Notes: generated by a model from the sequence alone, not told the origin. Numbered from the stretch's first letter, positions 34,867-43,852 are shown. The stretch: 64,000 nt of DNA from Streptomyces sp. NBC_01314 (GCF_041435215.1 NZ_CP108394.1:5270001-5334000); one strand, 5' to 3'. Made by a program: numbers and translations.

Positions 34867-35742
34867 TCAGCCCGCCGTCGCGGGCTTCCCTGAGCGAGTC
34901 CGGGTGATGGCGTAGCCGAAAGCCGTCGCCAAGACGTACATGAGAATCGAGTAGACAGCGCTGGGAACTGCCACCTCGGTGCTGTCGAGGATGCTCAGGG
35001 CGATGGTGAGGGCCACCGTGGTGTTGTGAATCCCCACCTCCATGGCGCTGGCGACAGCCTGCGGTTCACTCAGGCGAAGGGCCCTGGCACCGCCGTAGCC
35101 GATACTGAGGCTCGCCAGACAGAAGATGCCGGTGACCAGGCCGACCTGGCGAAGGTAGTCCGCGAGGTTCTCCCGCTCTCCCAGCAGCGCCCCCAGGGAC
35201 ACCGCGACCAGGATGGCGATGGAGAACACACGGACCGGACGGTCCGCCCGGGCGGCGAAGTCCGCGGAGCGTTTCCGGACGAGCATGCCGAGCCCGACCG
35301 GGATGAGCACGATGGCGATCACTTGCAGCACTTTGCCGAACTGCAGTCCCAGGTCACCCTCGGCATCGAAGTAGTTGATGGCCAGGTTGGTGATGAGGGG
35401 AATGGTGACGGCTGCCAGCACGGAATTGATCGCGGTGAGGGTGATGTTGAACGCCACATCCCCGCGGAACAGGTGGCTGAAGAGATTGGCGGTGGTGCCG
35501 CCCGGGGACGCGGCCAGCAGCATCACGCCCACTGCGAGCAGCGGGTCCACGTCGAAGACGTTGACCAGACCGAAGGCGAGCAGCGGTAGCACCACTATCT
35601 GCACGGTCAGGGCGAAGACGACCGCTTTCGGGGAACGGGCCACGCGTTTGAAGTCGGCCGTGGTGAGCGAGAGCCCGAGGCCGAACATGATGATGACGAG
35701 CGCGACGGGCAAGCCGGTCGTGATCAGCGCTGAATCGTTCAT
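34867..35742 (-). CDS. Bile acid:sodium symporter (BASS) family transporter
   Basis: 291 residues with about nine predicted helices. The family core includes GVMLLAASPGGTTANLFSHL FRGDVAFNI and the C-terminal EVGIHNTTVALTIALS, both forming the sodium and substrate site. It imports an organic anion with sodium; the natural substrate in bacteria is not bile acid and is unknown here. AGGAAG lies nine bases before ATG 35742. Confidence 0.9.
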   Translation of the reverse strand: MNDSALITTGLPVALVIIMFGLGLSLTTADFKRVARSPKAVVFALTVQIVVLPLLAFGLVNVFDVDPLLAVGVMLLAASPGGTTANLFSHLFRGDVAFNITLTAINSVLAAVTIPLITNLAINYFDAEGDLGLQFGKVLQVIAIVLIPVGLGMLVRKRSADFAARADRPVRVFSIAILVAVSLGALLGERENLADYLRQVGLVTGIFCLASLSIGYGGARALRLSEPQAVASAMEVGIHNTTVALTIALSILDSTEVAVPSAVYSILMYVLATAFGYAITRTRSGKPATAG

Positions 35743-35908
35743 GCCTCACGCTTCCTGGATGACGGCAGCGGAGACTGTGACAGCTGCCGCCTGGCCCGTA
35801 GGTCGCCACAGTGAAGCAGTGCTGAGCCCCTGTTACAAGGTTTGAGCTGGTCCAGCGTGATGTGTGATCTGGGCTCTGTGCAGCGCGTATTGCGTGATGT
35901 TCGGGGCT

Positions 35909-36395
35909 TCAGCGCAGGGCGAGGACCATGACGTCGTACAGCGGGGCATCAGGAACGGAAGCTTCTCCCCCGCGTGCCCGTACCCCCAGCCCTCGTACAT
36001 GGCCCGCAACCTCGGCCGCTCCCGACGTACCAGCAACTCAGCGCGCTCTTCCTGCCGTTGACTCACCAACTCGTCATGCATGACCCGCGAGATCCCACGC
36101 TTACGCCACTTCTCGCGCAACATGTTCTCGCACAGCTTGAACGTCGTCGCTTCGTCGCGGGCCGTGACCCGTAGGTGAAGCCAGCCACTTCACCACCGAC
36201 CTCGCCGACAACGCACCCCCAGCCGCCAGCCGCGACATGACCCTCCAACCGCTCCTCGAAACGCTCCATGGAGAAGAACGGATTGGTGGCGATGTCCTCC
36301 GCGTACACGTCGGCGTACACGTCCAGGAGGGTCCCCCGGATCTCCGTCAGCCGTTCACCGGTGTAGTAGCTGATCGCCAACGACGCTACGGGCAT
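35909..36395 (-). pseudogene. GNAT acetyltransferase with two frameshifts
   Basis: The frame starting at ATG 36395 reads MPVASLAISYYTGERLTEIR ... EVAGFTYG and then loses homology. The next frame carries on with FKLCENMLREKWRKRGISRV and GWGYGHAGEKLP. A third frame gives the proper ending PDAPLYDVMVLALR and a stop at 35909. The RxxGxG-like acetyl-CoA loop region and the YEGWGY box fit a GNAT enzyme. Two indels inactivate it. Confidence 0.6.
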
Positions 36396-36504
36396 ACGGC
36401 CACCGCCGCCTCGTGCCGTCTCGTCGTCTGGTTCGGAGGATTTCGTGGCGCCGGACGTGCCGTACCGGTGGCGATGGACCGGACCGGCGGTGCAGGGCAG
36501 GAGA

Positions 36505-36630
36505 TCAGATACAGAAGTGGTCGTGCGTGCGCGGCTCGAAGGACAGGTGCTCGGTCGCCTGCTCGCTGCCGTAGATGGCGAACACGGCGTCAGTGTCGTC
36601 GGACCGCAGTTCGCGTGCTTCCAGACGCTT
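36505..36630 (-). pseudogene. GNAT acetyltransferase N-terminus, interrupted by IS630
   Basis: The minus frame SKRLEARELRSDDTDAVFAI YGSEQATEHLSFEPRTHDHF is a GNAT N-terminus. The start codon is on the other side of the IS element: joining 37803 to 36631 restores GTG AGT AAG CGT. The gene is also cut after about 42 residues by unrelated sequence, so it was or is dead on both sides. Confidence 0.5.
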
Positions 36631-36631
36631 A

Positions 36632-37800
36632 CTGACTTCGGCGTTTCGGGGTCTGGATCTGTGTCGGGACAGGTGACGCGGTCCGTCCGGGCTGGTACGC
36701 CGGAGGCATGCGGTATCCGGACGGGGGCGGGCTGACCGCCCAGCAGCGCAGGCGCCGCGAAGAGGTACGGATGCGGGCCGTTGACCTCTTCGAGGATGGC
36801 GTGGAAGTCCCGTGCATCGCTCGGGAGTTACGGGTGAGCGAGAAGTCGGTTTACCAGTGGCGGCGTACCTGGAGAACGGGCGGACGCGAGGCGCTGCGTT
36901 CCAGAGGCCCCTGCGGCTGCGGCTGTCGGCTCGGCCCTCACCTGCAGGCCAAGCTCGCGACATGGCTCGACGAGGGGCCGGCCGCGCACGGCTGGGTGGA
37001 CGACCAGGTGTGGACCGCCGCACGGGTGCGCACGCTGATCGGGCGGAAGTTCCACCTCTCCTACAGCGTCTCCGGGGTGACCCGGCTGCTGCACCGGATG
37101 GGCTTCAGCGTGCAGATGCCTGCCCGGCCCGCCGCCGAACGCGACGAGGACGCGATCACCGCCTGGCGGGAGGCGACCTGGCAGGAGGTAAAACCCTCCG
37201 GGCGGCGACCGGCGCGTTCATCTGCTTCGAGGACGAAGCGGGCGTGACCGGCCGTCCGCCCAAGGGCCGCACCTGGGGCCGACGTGGCATCACACCGAGA
37301 GTCAAGGTCTCCGGCCGCAGCCGGGGACGGCTCTCGGTGGCCGGGCTGCTGTGCTTCCGGCCGGGCCTGCCCGCCCGTTTGTGCTACCGGCTGCGTCGGC
37401 ATACCGGCCGCAAGGGCGAGCGTCGCTCTCTGGGCGAGACGGACTACGTCCGCCTAATGGACGGCGCCCATCAACTGCTGAAGGCCCCGCTGATCGTGGT
37501 GTGGGACCGGCTGAGCACCCACATCTCCAAGACCATGAAGGCACTCGTTGCCGAGCGGGACTGGCTGACAGTGGTCCTGCTGCCCGGGTATGCGCCCGAC
37601 CTCAACCCGGTCGAGGGCCTGTGGGCGCACATCAAGCGGAGCCTGGCCAACCTGGCCGCCCGCACCCTCAGCGAACTGGAGACCCTGCTCCGCAGACGGC
37701 TCAAGGCACTGCAGTACCGGCATGGCATCCTCGGCGGATTCCTTGCCGGGACGGGGCTCGCTCTCGATAGACGGGACGGACCCTAATACGCCGAAGTCAG
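36632..37800 (+). mobile_element. IS630-family insertion sequence, complete
   Basis: The 1,169-bp element has inverted ends beginning CTGACTTCGGCGT (36632 and complement ending 37800) that stay similar for about 23 bases. A TA dinucleotide flanks each end (36630-36631 and 37801-37802), the IS630 target duplication. It carries one transposase with a frameshift. It sits right behind the start codon of a GNAT gene. Confidence 0.9.
36708..37786 (+). CDS. IS630 transposase, two frames joined by -1 frameshifting
   Basis: Frame 1 (36708-37247) encodes the helix-turn-helix half (EEVRMRAVDLFEDGVEVPCI; ELRVSEKSVYQWRRTW; LLHRMGFSVQMPAR). The catalytic half is in the -1 frame and runs to 37786 with the DDE residues in ICFEDEAG, IVVWDRLSTH and DLNPVEGLWAHIKRSL. 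The switch lies near 37183-37196, where AGGAGG precedes GTAAAACCC; an internal Shine-Dalgarno plus A-run is typical of programmed frameshifting. A plain frameshift mutation is the alternative. GGAGGC precedes ATG 36708. Confidence 0.85.
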
Positions 37801-37945
37801 TACTCACACGGTGGACCGGATGCATGTCCCGGACTCTACGGGTCCAGCACGGCCCGCCTGCTGCTTTCCCGCCACCATGTCCACGGGAATGCCCAGTGCG
37901 TTGAGCGTCAGCAGGTACGCCCGCCCTACCCGGTCATAGCGCGGG

Positions 37946-38698
37946 CTACTCGATCGGGATCTCGTAGGCGATCTCCCAACGCACGTCCGGCACGGTGATG
38001 TCCGCCGTCTCCACGGGACGTCCGTCGCTGTCGTAGTAGGTGCGCTCGATGCGGGTCAGCAGCTCACCGACACTGGCGCCCAGCAGATTGGCCTCTTCCT
38101 GAGTGGCCCGGCCCGGACGCGGAACCTCTACGGCGGTCTCGATGACGACCCCGACGGAACGCATTCTCTCCACGACACCCGTGCCGGCGAGCGGTCCCAT
38201 CTCGGGGAGGACGATCGGGGTGCCGTCGGTGATGGCCATCGGCTCCCACGACTCGGACAACTGAACCGACTGACCATCGGCGAGGAACTCGTACCGGGTT
38301 ACGACGCAGGGGTCGCCCGGATCGACGGCAAGGCGCTCGGCGATGTGGTCCGGCGCGGGGACGCGAGCCTGGCTGTGCGACTCCCAAGTGCCGCGCCGCC
38401 CCTGCTCCTTCATGTCGGCACGGAACGGCGAGCCGCCCCGGTGCTCACGGTGCCGGGACCGGATCATGCGCAACCGCTCGCGCGGCGCACGGACGTAGGT
38501 ACCTGATCCGGCTCTACCTTCCAGGACGCCCTCGATGATCAGCCGCTCCATGGCACGTTGCGTGACATTGCGGCCCACCCCGTACTCCTCGGCGAGCTGT
38601 GCTCGCGACGGCAGGCGTTCGCCGACGGCCCACTCGCCCGCCCTTACCCGGCGGCGCAGGTCGTCCGCGACATCGAGGTACGGGGCCTCTCGCGGCAT
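37946..38698 (-). CDS. GntR-family regulator with UTRA domain (HutC/KorSA-like)
   Basis: 250 residues. The winged helix (YLDVADDLRRRVRAGEWAVG; LAEEYGVGRNVTQRAMERLI) precedes a UTRA domain (EFLADGQSVQLSESWEPMAI ... RIERTYYDSDGRPVETADIT). ATG 38698 has GGAGAG five bases upstream; starts at 38755 and 38761 give a longer protein. It diverges from four small genes, a pattern seen for KorSA-type repressors of AICEs and related plasmid remnants. Confidence 0.87.
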   Translation of the reverse strand: MPREAPYLDVADDLRRRVRAGEWAVGERLPSRAQLAEEYGVGRNVTQRAMERLIIEGVLEGRAGSGTYVRAPRERLRMIRSRHREHRGGSPFRADMKEQGRRGTWESHSQARVPAPDHIAERLAVDPGDPCVVTRYEFLADGQSVQLSESWEPMAITDGTPIVLPEMGPLAGTGVVERMRSVGVVIETAVEVPRPGRATQEEANLLGASVGELLTRIERTYYDSDGRPVETADITVPDVRWEIAYEIPIE

Positions 38699-38759
38699 AC
38701 GGCTCTCCGTGCTGCCCTGAACGCGCAGGGCCGGTGGTGCGGTTGACGACGACATTGAC

Positions 38760-38793
38760 AAGCTACTGCATCAGGTAGAAGCTACTGGAGTAG
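38760..38793. promoter_or_regulatory. Repeated GntR-type operator motif
   Basis: AAGCTACTG occurs at 38760 and 38779 (19-base period). Each copy sits in a CTAC...GTAG dyad (CTAC-N8-GTAG and CTAC-N4-GTAG). The site lies between the GntR gene and the divergent small genes, so it is a likely operator. Confidence 0.5.
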
Positions 38794-38831
38794 AAGTACG
38801 CTATGTGACCGCATGCTCACTTGGGAGACCC

Positions 38832-39083
38832 GTGCGTCCGAAGGCCGAGAGCATTGCCGCACGACTGGCCGACGCCGCAGGGGCCGATGTGCGCCGCGAG
38901 GAAGTCCCGGGCGGCGTCCGACTGGAAGTGGACCTGCCCCGGGACCTGAGCGAGACCAAACGCAGAGCCGTCCTGGCCGCCATCGCGGACGCCGACGCCT
39001 ATGGGCATGGGCGCACCGGCGAAGGCGACTGCCTCTGGGCACTCGTCACCAACCAGGCCGAACAAAGCCCCGGCGACCGCTGA
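38832..39083 (+). CDS. Small conserved protein beside GntR (83 aa)
   Basis: GTG 38832 follows TTGGGAGACCC. The protein (VRPKAESIAARLADAAGADV RREEVPGGVRLEVDLPRD...) is a short alpha-beta protein with no named domain. First gene of a four-gene set whose members are separated by 41, -1 and -4 bases. Confidence 0.6.
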   Translation: MRPKAESIAARLADAAGADVRREEVPGGVRLEVDLPRDLSETKRRAVLAAIADADAYGHGRTGEGDCLWALVTNQAEQSPGDR

Positions 39084-39124
39084 CACGGCCCCGAGGCATG
39101 GCCGACCCAACCAGGAGATCGACA

Positions 39125-39454
39125 ATGCACCTTGTATCACGGGCACTTGCCTGGACCAGGGCAGTGCTCTTCGGGCTGCCCGAGACCGACGACCGCCGCC
39201 CACCTCCTGACCTGCGCAACGGCACCTATATGGAGGCCACCCCGAGCCTCCCGGCACGCTGCCCCTCACCGGAGATGTGCGCCGCGTTCCTCCCGAGCGC
39301 GCGTCGTCGCGGAACCTCGACTCCGCGTTCCCGCACAGAACTGCCCGTCATCACCGCCGACGACATCAACAGCACCCTCGTGGGTGCCTATCTCCTACCG
39401 CCCGAGGCGCACCAACGCATCCGCCAGGCCCAACAGTTCGCGGAGGCGAGCTGA
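39125..39454 (+). CDS. Small conserved protein (109 aa), second gene of GntR-linked set
   Basis: AGGAGATCGACA precedes ATG 39125. The sequence has a Pro/Arg-rich middle and ends with ITADDINSTLVGAYLLPPEA HQRIRQAQQFAEAS. No domain was recognised. Its stop TGA shares a base with the next ATG. Confidence 0.6.
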   Translation: MHLVSRALAWTRAVLFGLPETDDRRPPPDLRNGTYMEATPSLPARCPSPEMCAAFLPSARRRGTSTPRSRTELPVITADDINSTLVGAYLLPPEAHQRIRQAQQFAEAS

Positions 39455-39651
39455 TGACCAACGGACAGAACATCGCAGCCTCGCCGCGCACGGAGATGCC
39501 CATGCTCCGCGCCTACCGGCTGTGGTTCGAGCACACCCGCAAGTGCACCGACGGCTGCAAAGGCGCCCCCAAGGCCCAGGACGGCTGCGAGGACGGACGC
39601 CAACTCTGGGGCACGTACCGCCTCGCACGAATCGGAAAGGCGACGCCATGA
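39454..39651 (+). CDS. Small protein with CxxxC-type pair (65 aa)
   Basis: The protein contains YRLWFEHTRKCTDGCKGAPK AQDGCEDGR, with three Cys that could bind a metal. ATG 39454 overlaps the upstream stop. The function is unknown; similar genes accompany GntR regulators in Streptomyces. Confidence 0.6.
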   Translation: MTNGQNIAASPRTEMPMLRAYRLWFEHTRKCTDGCKGAPKAQDGCEDGRQLWGTYRLARIGKATP

Positions 39652-39908
39652 CCTGGACCATCGAGCGCCCGCCGGGCCGCCCCGTACGCCGCACCCACGA
39701 CAACCGCCTCGCCGTACCGCTCCGCCTGTCCCTCACCGACGGCCACGCCACGGACACCGAGCTGGCCCTCACCCTCGCCGAAGCCGAGCACCTGCACGCC
39801 GCGCTGTGCCGCGCACTCGACGGCGAGCCGACACCGCCGGCCGCGCCGGACTGCCGTCGGCCGGTTCAGGCCTCACCCGGAATGGCGCACATCGTGGGGC
39901 GCGCGTAG
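39648..39908 (+). CDS. Small protein (86 aa), last gene of GntR-linked set
   Basis: ATG 39648 overlaps the upstream stop by four bases. The sequence RLAVPLRLSLTDGHATDTEL ALTLAEAEHLHAALCRALDG suggests a beta strand plus a helix. No family name is available. Confidence 0.6.
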   Translation: MTWTIERPPGRPVRRTHDNRLAVPLRLSLTDGHATDTELALTLAEAEHLHAALCRALDGEPTPPAAPDCRRPVQASPGMAHIVGRA

Positions 39909-40045
39909 GACGCCCCAGCTAAGGGCAGGCATCTGACCGCCTCCCCCGGCAGGCCCCTCATTGGACCTACCGGGGGCAAGGCTCAGGTCGATGAGCAGAG
40001 CGGAAGGTCACGCAGGCCCTTCAACAGCCCGTCGGCGCAACGCGA

Positions 40046-40444
40046 TCAGACCTTCTCCGCCACCACCCGCGAATGCTCGGCCGTCAGCAGACCAACCTCC
40101 TCGACATCGGAGGTCACGATCGTCACCCGGCCCGGCTGCTGCAGAGCGGTCGCGCACAGCATGGCGTCGATGGCGTACTTGTGACCGTGCAGCCCCGCGC
40201 CGCGAAGCAACGCGGCAGCCGACCGAGCCAGAGCCTGGGTCACCGGCTCCACGCGCAGCCGCGACAGCGTCCACCGCAGTGCGCCGTCGTTGATCCGCGG
40301 GTGCATCACTTCGACGAGCACGGCAGCCGAGGTGACGACGGGAAGATCGGCATCCCGGGCTGCCACCAGCCACTCGTGCACCTCCCGATCCCGCTGCACG
40401 GCCTTCGCCAGCCCTTCACTGCCCAGAACCAGCGCACCACTCAC
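40046..40444 (-). CDS. PIN-domain (VapC-like) toxin lacking the first catalytic Asp
   Basis: 132 residues with a PIN fold. The N-terminus reads VSGALVLGSEGLAKAV where family members have LVLD; Gly8 replaces the first metal-binding Asp. The other acidic residues are present in AAVLVEVMHP, YAIDAMLCATAL and TIVTSDVEEV. Such ribonucleases need all four, so activity is doubtful. GTG 40444 lies inside the end of the antitoxin-like gene. Together with the broken antitoxin this looks like a decayed TA module. Confidence 0.7.
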   Translation of the reverse strand: MSGALVLGSEGLAKAVQRDREVHEWLVAARDADLPVVTSAAVLVEVMHPRINDGALRWTLSRLRVEPVTQALARSAAALLRGAGLHGHKYAIDAMLCATALQQPGRVTIVTSDVEEVGLLTAEHSRVVAEKV

Positions 40445-40655
40445 GCAGCGGCCCCGCCCCGGACGCCTCCCCGGTGAGCCGCGCCCGCTTCGCCGCCCCC
40501 GCCTCCGGGTGAGCAGGCCCATGCACCTCTTCGAAGCCCGTGATCAGCTCATCGAGGCCATCCCGCTCGATCTGCCGTTGCGCCGCCCTCTCCAGGCCCT
40601 GTTCGTCCTCACGGAAACCAGCAGCCGCACCTTCGGTGCGTCGTGGAACGTCACG
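40416..40655 (-). pseudogene. VapB-like antitoxin with one frameshift
   Basis: The GTG at 40655 starts VTFHDAPKVRLLVSV. The normal continuation, EDEQGLERAAQRQIERDGLD ELITGFEEVHGP, is in another frame. Insertion of one G near 40611 (GTGAGGAC to GTGGAGGAC) would restore it. The charged helix and EEVHGP end are typical of antitoxins paired with actinobacterial PIN toxins. The gene overlaps the toxin start by 29 bases. Confidence 0.5.
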
Positions 40656-40999
40656 CTCGCCCCGGCGGAACGTCACCGTTCGCTCACGAGACCCCGCCCC
40701 AGATCACAGCTGCCCGGTGGGCGCAGGGAAACCACGACCAGCACCTTTCGGTGGTGTCGTTTCCCAGCGAGAATCTCGCCGCCTACGCGCGCCAGGGATT
40801 CTCCGCGCTGAAGAAGGAACAGGCCCATCTGCTGGGGCAACGGCAGTGGGGCTGATCAATTACAACGACGTCCAAAGCGGTGGTCGGCAGTGATCACGCT
40901 GGTCATGATGGCGTCGAGTCCGGGCAACACCGCTGGTGACTCGTGTGGTACGACGACAGTGCACACCTCGGAAGCGGTCAGAGGAGAGAAGGAAGAACG
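40656..40999. other. Region without assigned gene
   Basis: A short plus-strand frame ending at 40855 (WAQGNHDQHLSVVSFPSENL AAYARQGFSALKKEQAHLLG) looks coding and may be the tail of a lost gene. No start or family could be assigned. Confidence 0.35.
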
Positions 41000-41506
41000 A
41001 TGACGGGTGAGATACATGACTGGCTGTGCTGGCGAGGTCCGGCCTCGGTGAACGTGTTCGTCATCGGCTCTGGCAACACCCCGTTGCCGAAGGAGGCTTT
41101 CCAACTCGCCGGGATGGTTCCTGACGCGTTCCTGCCGTACCCTTTGCTGGAGCAACCCGAAGCCATCGAGCGGCTCGGTCTGGTGTCTTATGACCTCGAC
41201 TTCGATGACGACTCGCTCGATCTGCGCGAGTACACGCGAGCAGTGCTTCGGCGTGTCTGCGCAGACACGCGGGCAGTGGCCTGGGCGGCTTTCGAGGGGA
41301 CGTTCCACTATGACGAACTCCTCACCGACCAGGTGGCCCACCAGGTCTACGGCTACTGCGCGACCGGCGCCGAACCGATGGTCGAGTGGGACACTGCGGC
41401 TCTGCGAGGCGAGGAGTGGCGCCACCGAATCGCCGAGGCCCGAGCGGCTTTGGACGCCTTGCTGTCCGCTTCGGAGATACGAGGCAGGAAGAGCCGCACC
41501 GACTGA
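41000..41506 (+). CDS. Hypothetical acidic protein (168 aa)
   Basis: AGAAGGAAGAACG precedes ATG 41000. The protein is acidic, with WLCWRGPASVNVFVIGSGN, a DLDFDDDSLDLREYTRAVLR stretch and a helical C-terminus. It has no Cys motif, signal peptide or membrane segment. I do not recognise it. It may be a cytosolic immunity-type protein, but nothing shows this directly. Confidence 0.6.
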   Translation: MTGEIHDWLCWRGPASVNVFVIGSGNTPLPKEAFQLAGMVPDAFLPYPLLEQPEAIERLGLVSYDLDFDDDSLDLREYTRAVLRRVCADTRAVAWAAFEGTFHYDELLTDQVAHQVYGYCATGAEPMVEWDTAALRGEEWRHRIAEARAALDALLSASEIRGRKSRTD

Positions 41507-41689
41507 CGGTCCAACTGCGTGACAACGCCGACGAACACCGGTGAACGAGCGCGGACGTCTGCGGACCATCGGCGCAGAGGAGAGCCACACCACCCCAAGG
41601 CGCTGCCCCCGCCCAAGTTGCTTCGGGACGAAGAGGCCGCGATCCCCAGCCGTTCCGGCAGGGCGGTCAACCACGGTCAAGGACGGACT

Positions 41690-42054
41690 GCGCGACCGGA
41701 CGGCGCCCCGATCCACGTGATCCTGGACAGCCTCTCCGCTCACAAGGGCAGCAAGATCCGCCAATGGGCTCGGAAGAACAAGGTCGAGCTGTGCTTCACC
41801 CCGACCAATGCCTCCTGGGCCAACCCGACCGAGGCGCACTTCGGCCCGCTGCGGCAGTTCACCCTGGCCAACTCCAACCATCCGCACCACACCGTCCAGA
41901 CCCGTGCGCTGCAGGCCTACTTACGCTGGCGCAACGCCAACACCCGCCATCCGGACGTGCCGGCGTGCTGGCGGCCCAGCGCAAGGAGCGTGCCCGCATC
42001 CGCAGCGAGAAAGGCATCCGCTGGGGCGGACGCCCCCTCCTCAACGCCGCATGA
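41690..42054 (+). pseudogene. IS630-type transposase, C-terminal remnant
   Basis: PIHVILDSLSAHKGSKIRQW, LCFTPTNASWANPTEAHFGP and LRQFTLANSNHPHHTVQTRA are the second Asp and the Glu region of an IS630 DDE transposase, different from the intact element at 36.6 kb. Near 41965 the frame shifts and continues VLAAQRKERARIRSEKGIRW. The N-terminal half and the ends are missing. Confidence 0.7.
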
Positions 42055-42075
42055 CAGGACAGGCCGCAAGCAGGA

Positions 42076-42840
42076 TCAACCAACAGGGACTCTCTCCTTG
42101 AGAAATCCGATCAGCAGATCGGTGACAGCCGATGGCCGCTCCAGGCTGGGTAGATGACCTGCCCAGGACAGTTCGACATGCTCGGCATTCGCGAGCAGAT
42201 CCGGCAGTCGGGCTGCGATCTGTCGGAAGTCCACCAGGTCATGCGCCCCCGACGCGGCAAGGCAGGGAGCCTGAATGGCTGCCAGATCAATCTTGGCTTC
42301 TATCGGCTCGAACTCCTCAGCAGCGGCCATCTGCAGCTCGAAGGCGTGACGTTGCATCTGGCGAACCGCCTCGCGGGCGGTCTCGTCGGCGTCCGGGCCC
42401 AGCCAGGTGTCGACCATGAGCTCCGTCGCGCCAGCGATGTCGCCCGCCTCGAGCAGCGCTTCCTCGCGCTCGCCGAGTGCGTTCAGTTCGGCAGAAGGTT
42501 CATGCCCGGGAAGGGCTGAGCAGAGCAACGCAAGGGCGTCCACCCGGTCTGGCCACTGCGCGGCGATCTCCAACGCGACGTGCCCGCCGTACGAGGAGCC
42601 CACCAGTGTCGCCTGCGCGATGCCCAGACTGTTCAGGAGGGCCAGCACATCCTCGGCGTCGCTGTGAGGCCGGTCTGGCGCCGGAGTCTCACCGAAGCCC
42701 CGAAGATCACAGCGCATCAGCCGGTAACCGGCGTCGATCAAGGCCGGCCACTGGGCATCCCACATCCGCCGGTCACACACCCCGGAATGCAACAGCACCA
42801 GCACAGGACCGTCTCCGGCCACATCATGAGAGAGCGTCAT
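42076..42840 (-). CDS. Alpha/beta hydrolase
   Basis: 254 residues with a complete fold: oxyanion region LVLLHSGVCDRRMWDAQW, nucleophile elbow LVGSSYGGHVALEIA (Ser), late Asp in ASGAHDLVDF and the His in LSWAGHLPSLERP. The substrate is unknown; the sequence is of the 3-oxoadipate-lactonase/esterase type. ATG 42840 is preferred over an ATG at 42906 because the fold begins there, although no strong ribosome-binding site is visible. Confidence 0.85.
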   Translation of the reverse strand: MTLSHDVAGDGPVLVLLHSGVCDRRMWDAQWPALIDAGYRLMRCDLRGFGETPAPDRPHSDAEDVLALLNSLGIAQATLVGSSYGGHVALEIAAQWPDRVDALALLCSALPGHEPSAELNALGEREEALLEAGDIAGATELMVDTWLGPDADETAREAVRQMQRHAFELQMAAAEEFEPIEAKIDLAAIQAPCLAASGAHDLVDFRQIAARLPDLLANAEHVELSWAGHLPSLERPSAVTDLLIGFLKERVPVG

Positions 42841-43057
42841 CCGGCAGACGCTACTCAGCGGCTGCTCAGAACGCCTCTCGATTAGTACCGCCACCGCCCC
42901 GCCCATCAGCCCGGCGAACCATGCCGGTCACAGCACCGGCTCGGCCAGCGACGCCGCAGGTCCGACCCCGTACCACTACAGCTGCGTAGAGGCCGGATCC
43001 TCTAGCCGAAGGTGTGCTGTGAACCGCGGTACGTCCGTCATCCCCCGCCGGACGAGA

Positions 43058-43852
43058 TCAGGCGAGCTTCTTCAGCTGCGCGTCGACGATGTCCTGGGGG
43101 ATGGTCGGGGGCTGGAAGGGGTTGAGGGACAGGAAGGCGGCGATGGTGGAGCCCTGTCGGACGACCAGGACGGTGACGGGGATGCTGGGTCCCTTGCCGT
43201 CGAAGACCCGCGTGGCATCGAAAGCGAGTGTCTCGTCGCCGTAACCGGAAACGGGCCGGGACTGGGTACCGGAATATCCCAGCCCGGCGCCGGGGTAGGC
43301 AGCGGACGGGCGCATCTCGGCGGTGGCACACTTCGGAAGCGCTGCGCGCAGTTCGGTCATCACCGTGCGGGCGTCGGCAGGGGTGTAGGACGTCAGGCCG
43401 ACACTCGCGTGGTGCCCGTCGGCGTCGGAGGCGGACACCACGTCCTGGCTGACCTGGGCCGTGAAGTCGTGCAGGCTGCCCAGCTGTGCGGCCGCGTAGA
43501 CGGGTCGGCAAGGTGCGGGTGTGACGGCGCGGTAGGTCGTGAGGATGTCGTGGTCCACCGGGCGGCCCTGGCCCGTGACGGTGTTGACGGTATAGCCGGG
43601 GACGTCGTGCGCGGTCAGCGCCAGGCGGTCGAGGCCCTTCTGGTCGAGCCCCTTCCCGGCCGCGGAGGCGGACGATCCCGATGCATGCTGCGGCGTCGAG
43701 CTCGCAGGCAAGGCGGACCCGGCGGTCGCAGGCTTCTTACGTCCCCCAGCATCGTCCCCGCTGTCCGCACCGCACGCGCCCGTCAGTGCCAGCACCGACA
43801 CGACACCCGCCGCCGCAACGACCCGTCTTCCGACCGCAGAAGCATTCATCAT
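43058..43852 (-). CDS. Predicted lipoprotein (sensor-like, unknown function)
   Basis: 264 residues with a lipoprotein signal (VVAAAGVVSVLALTGAC, lipobox LTGAC). A Ser/Ala/Gly-rich linker follows. The mature domain (LDRLALTAHDVPGYTVNTVT ... PFQPPTIPQDIVDAQLKKLA) resembles common actinobacterial secreted proteins of unknown role. Adjacent ATGs at 43852 and 43849 behind a GGGGGGTGGGCGA site serve as start. Confidence 0.8.
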   Translation of the reverse strand: MMNASAVGRRVVAAAGVVSVLALTGACGADSGDDAGGRKKPATAGSALPASSTPQHASGSSASAAGKGLDQKGLDRLALTAHDVPGYTVNTVTGQGRPVDHDILTTYRAVTPAPCRPVYAAAQLGSLHDFTAQVSQDVVSASDADGHHASVGLTSYTPADARTVMTELRAALPKCATAEMRPSAAYPGAGLGYSGTQSRPVSGYGDETLAFDATRVFDGKGPSIPVTVLVVRQGSTIAAFLSLNPFQPPTIPQDIVDAQLKKLA

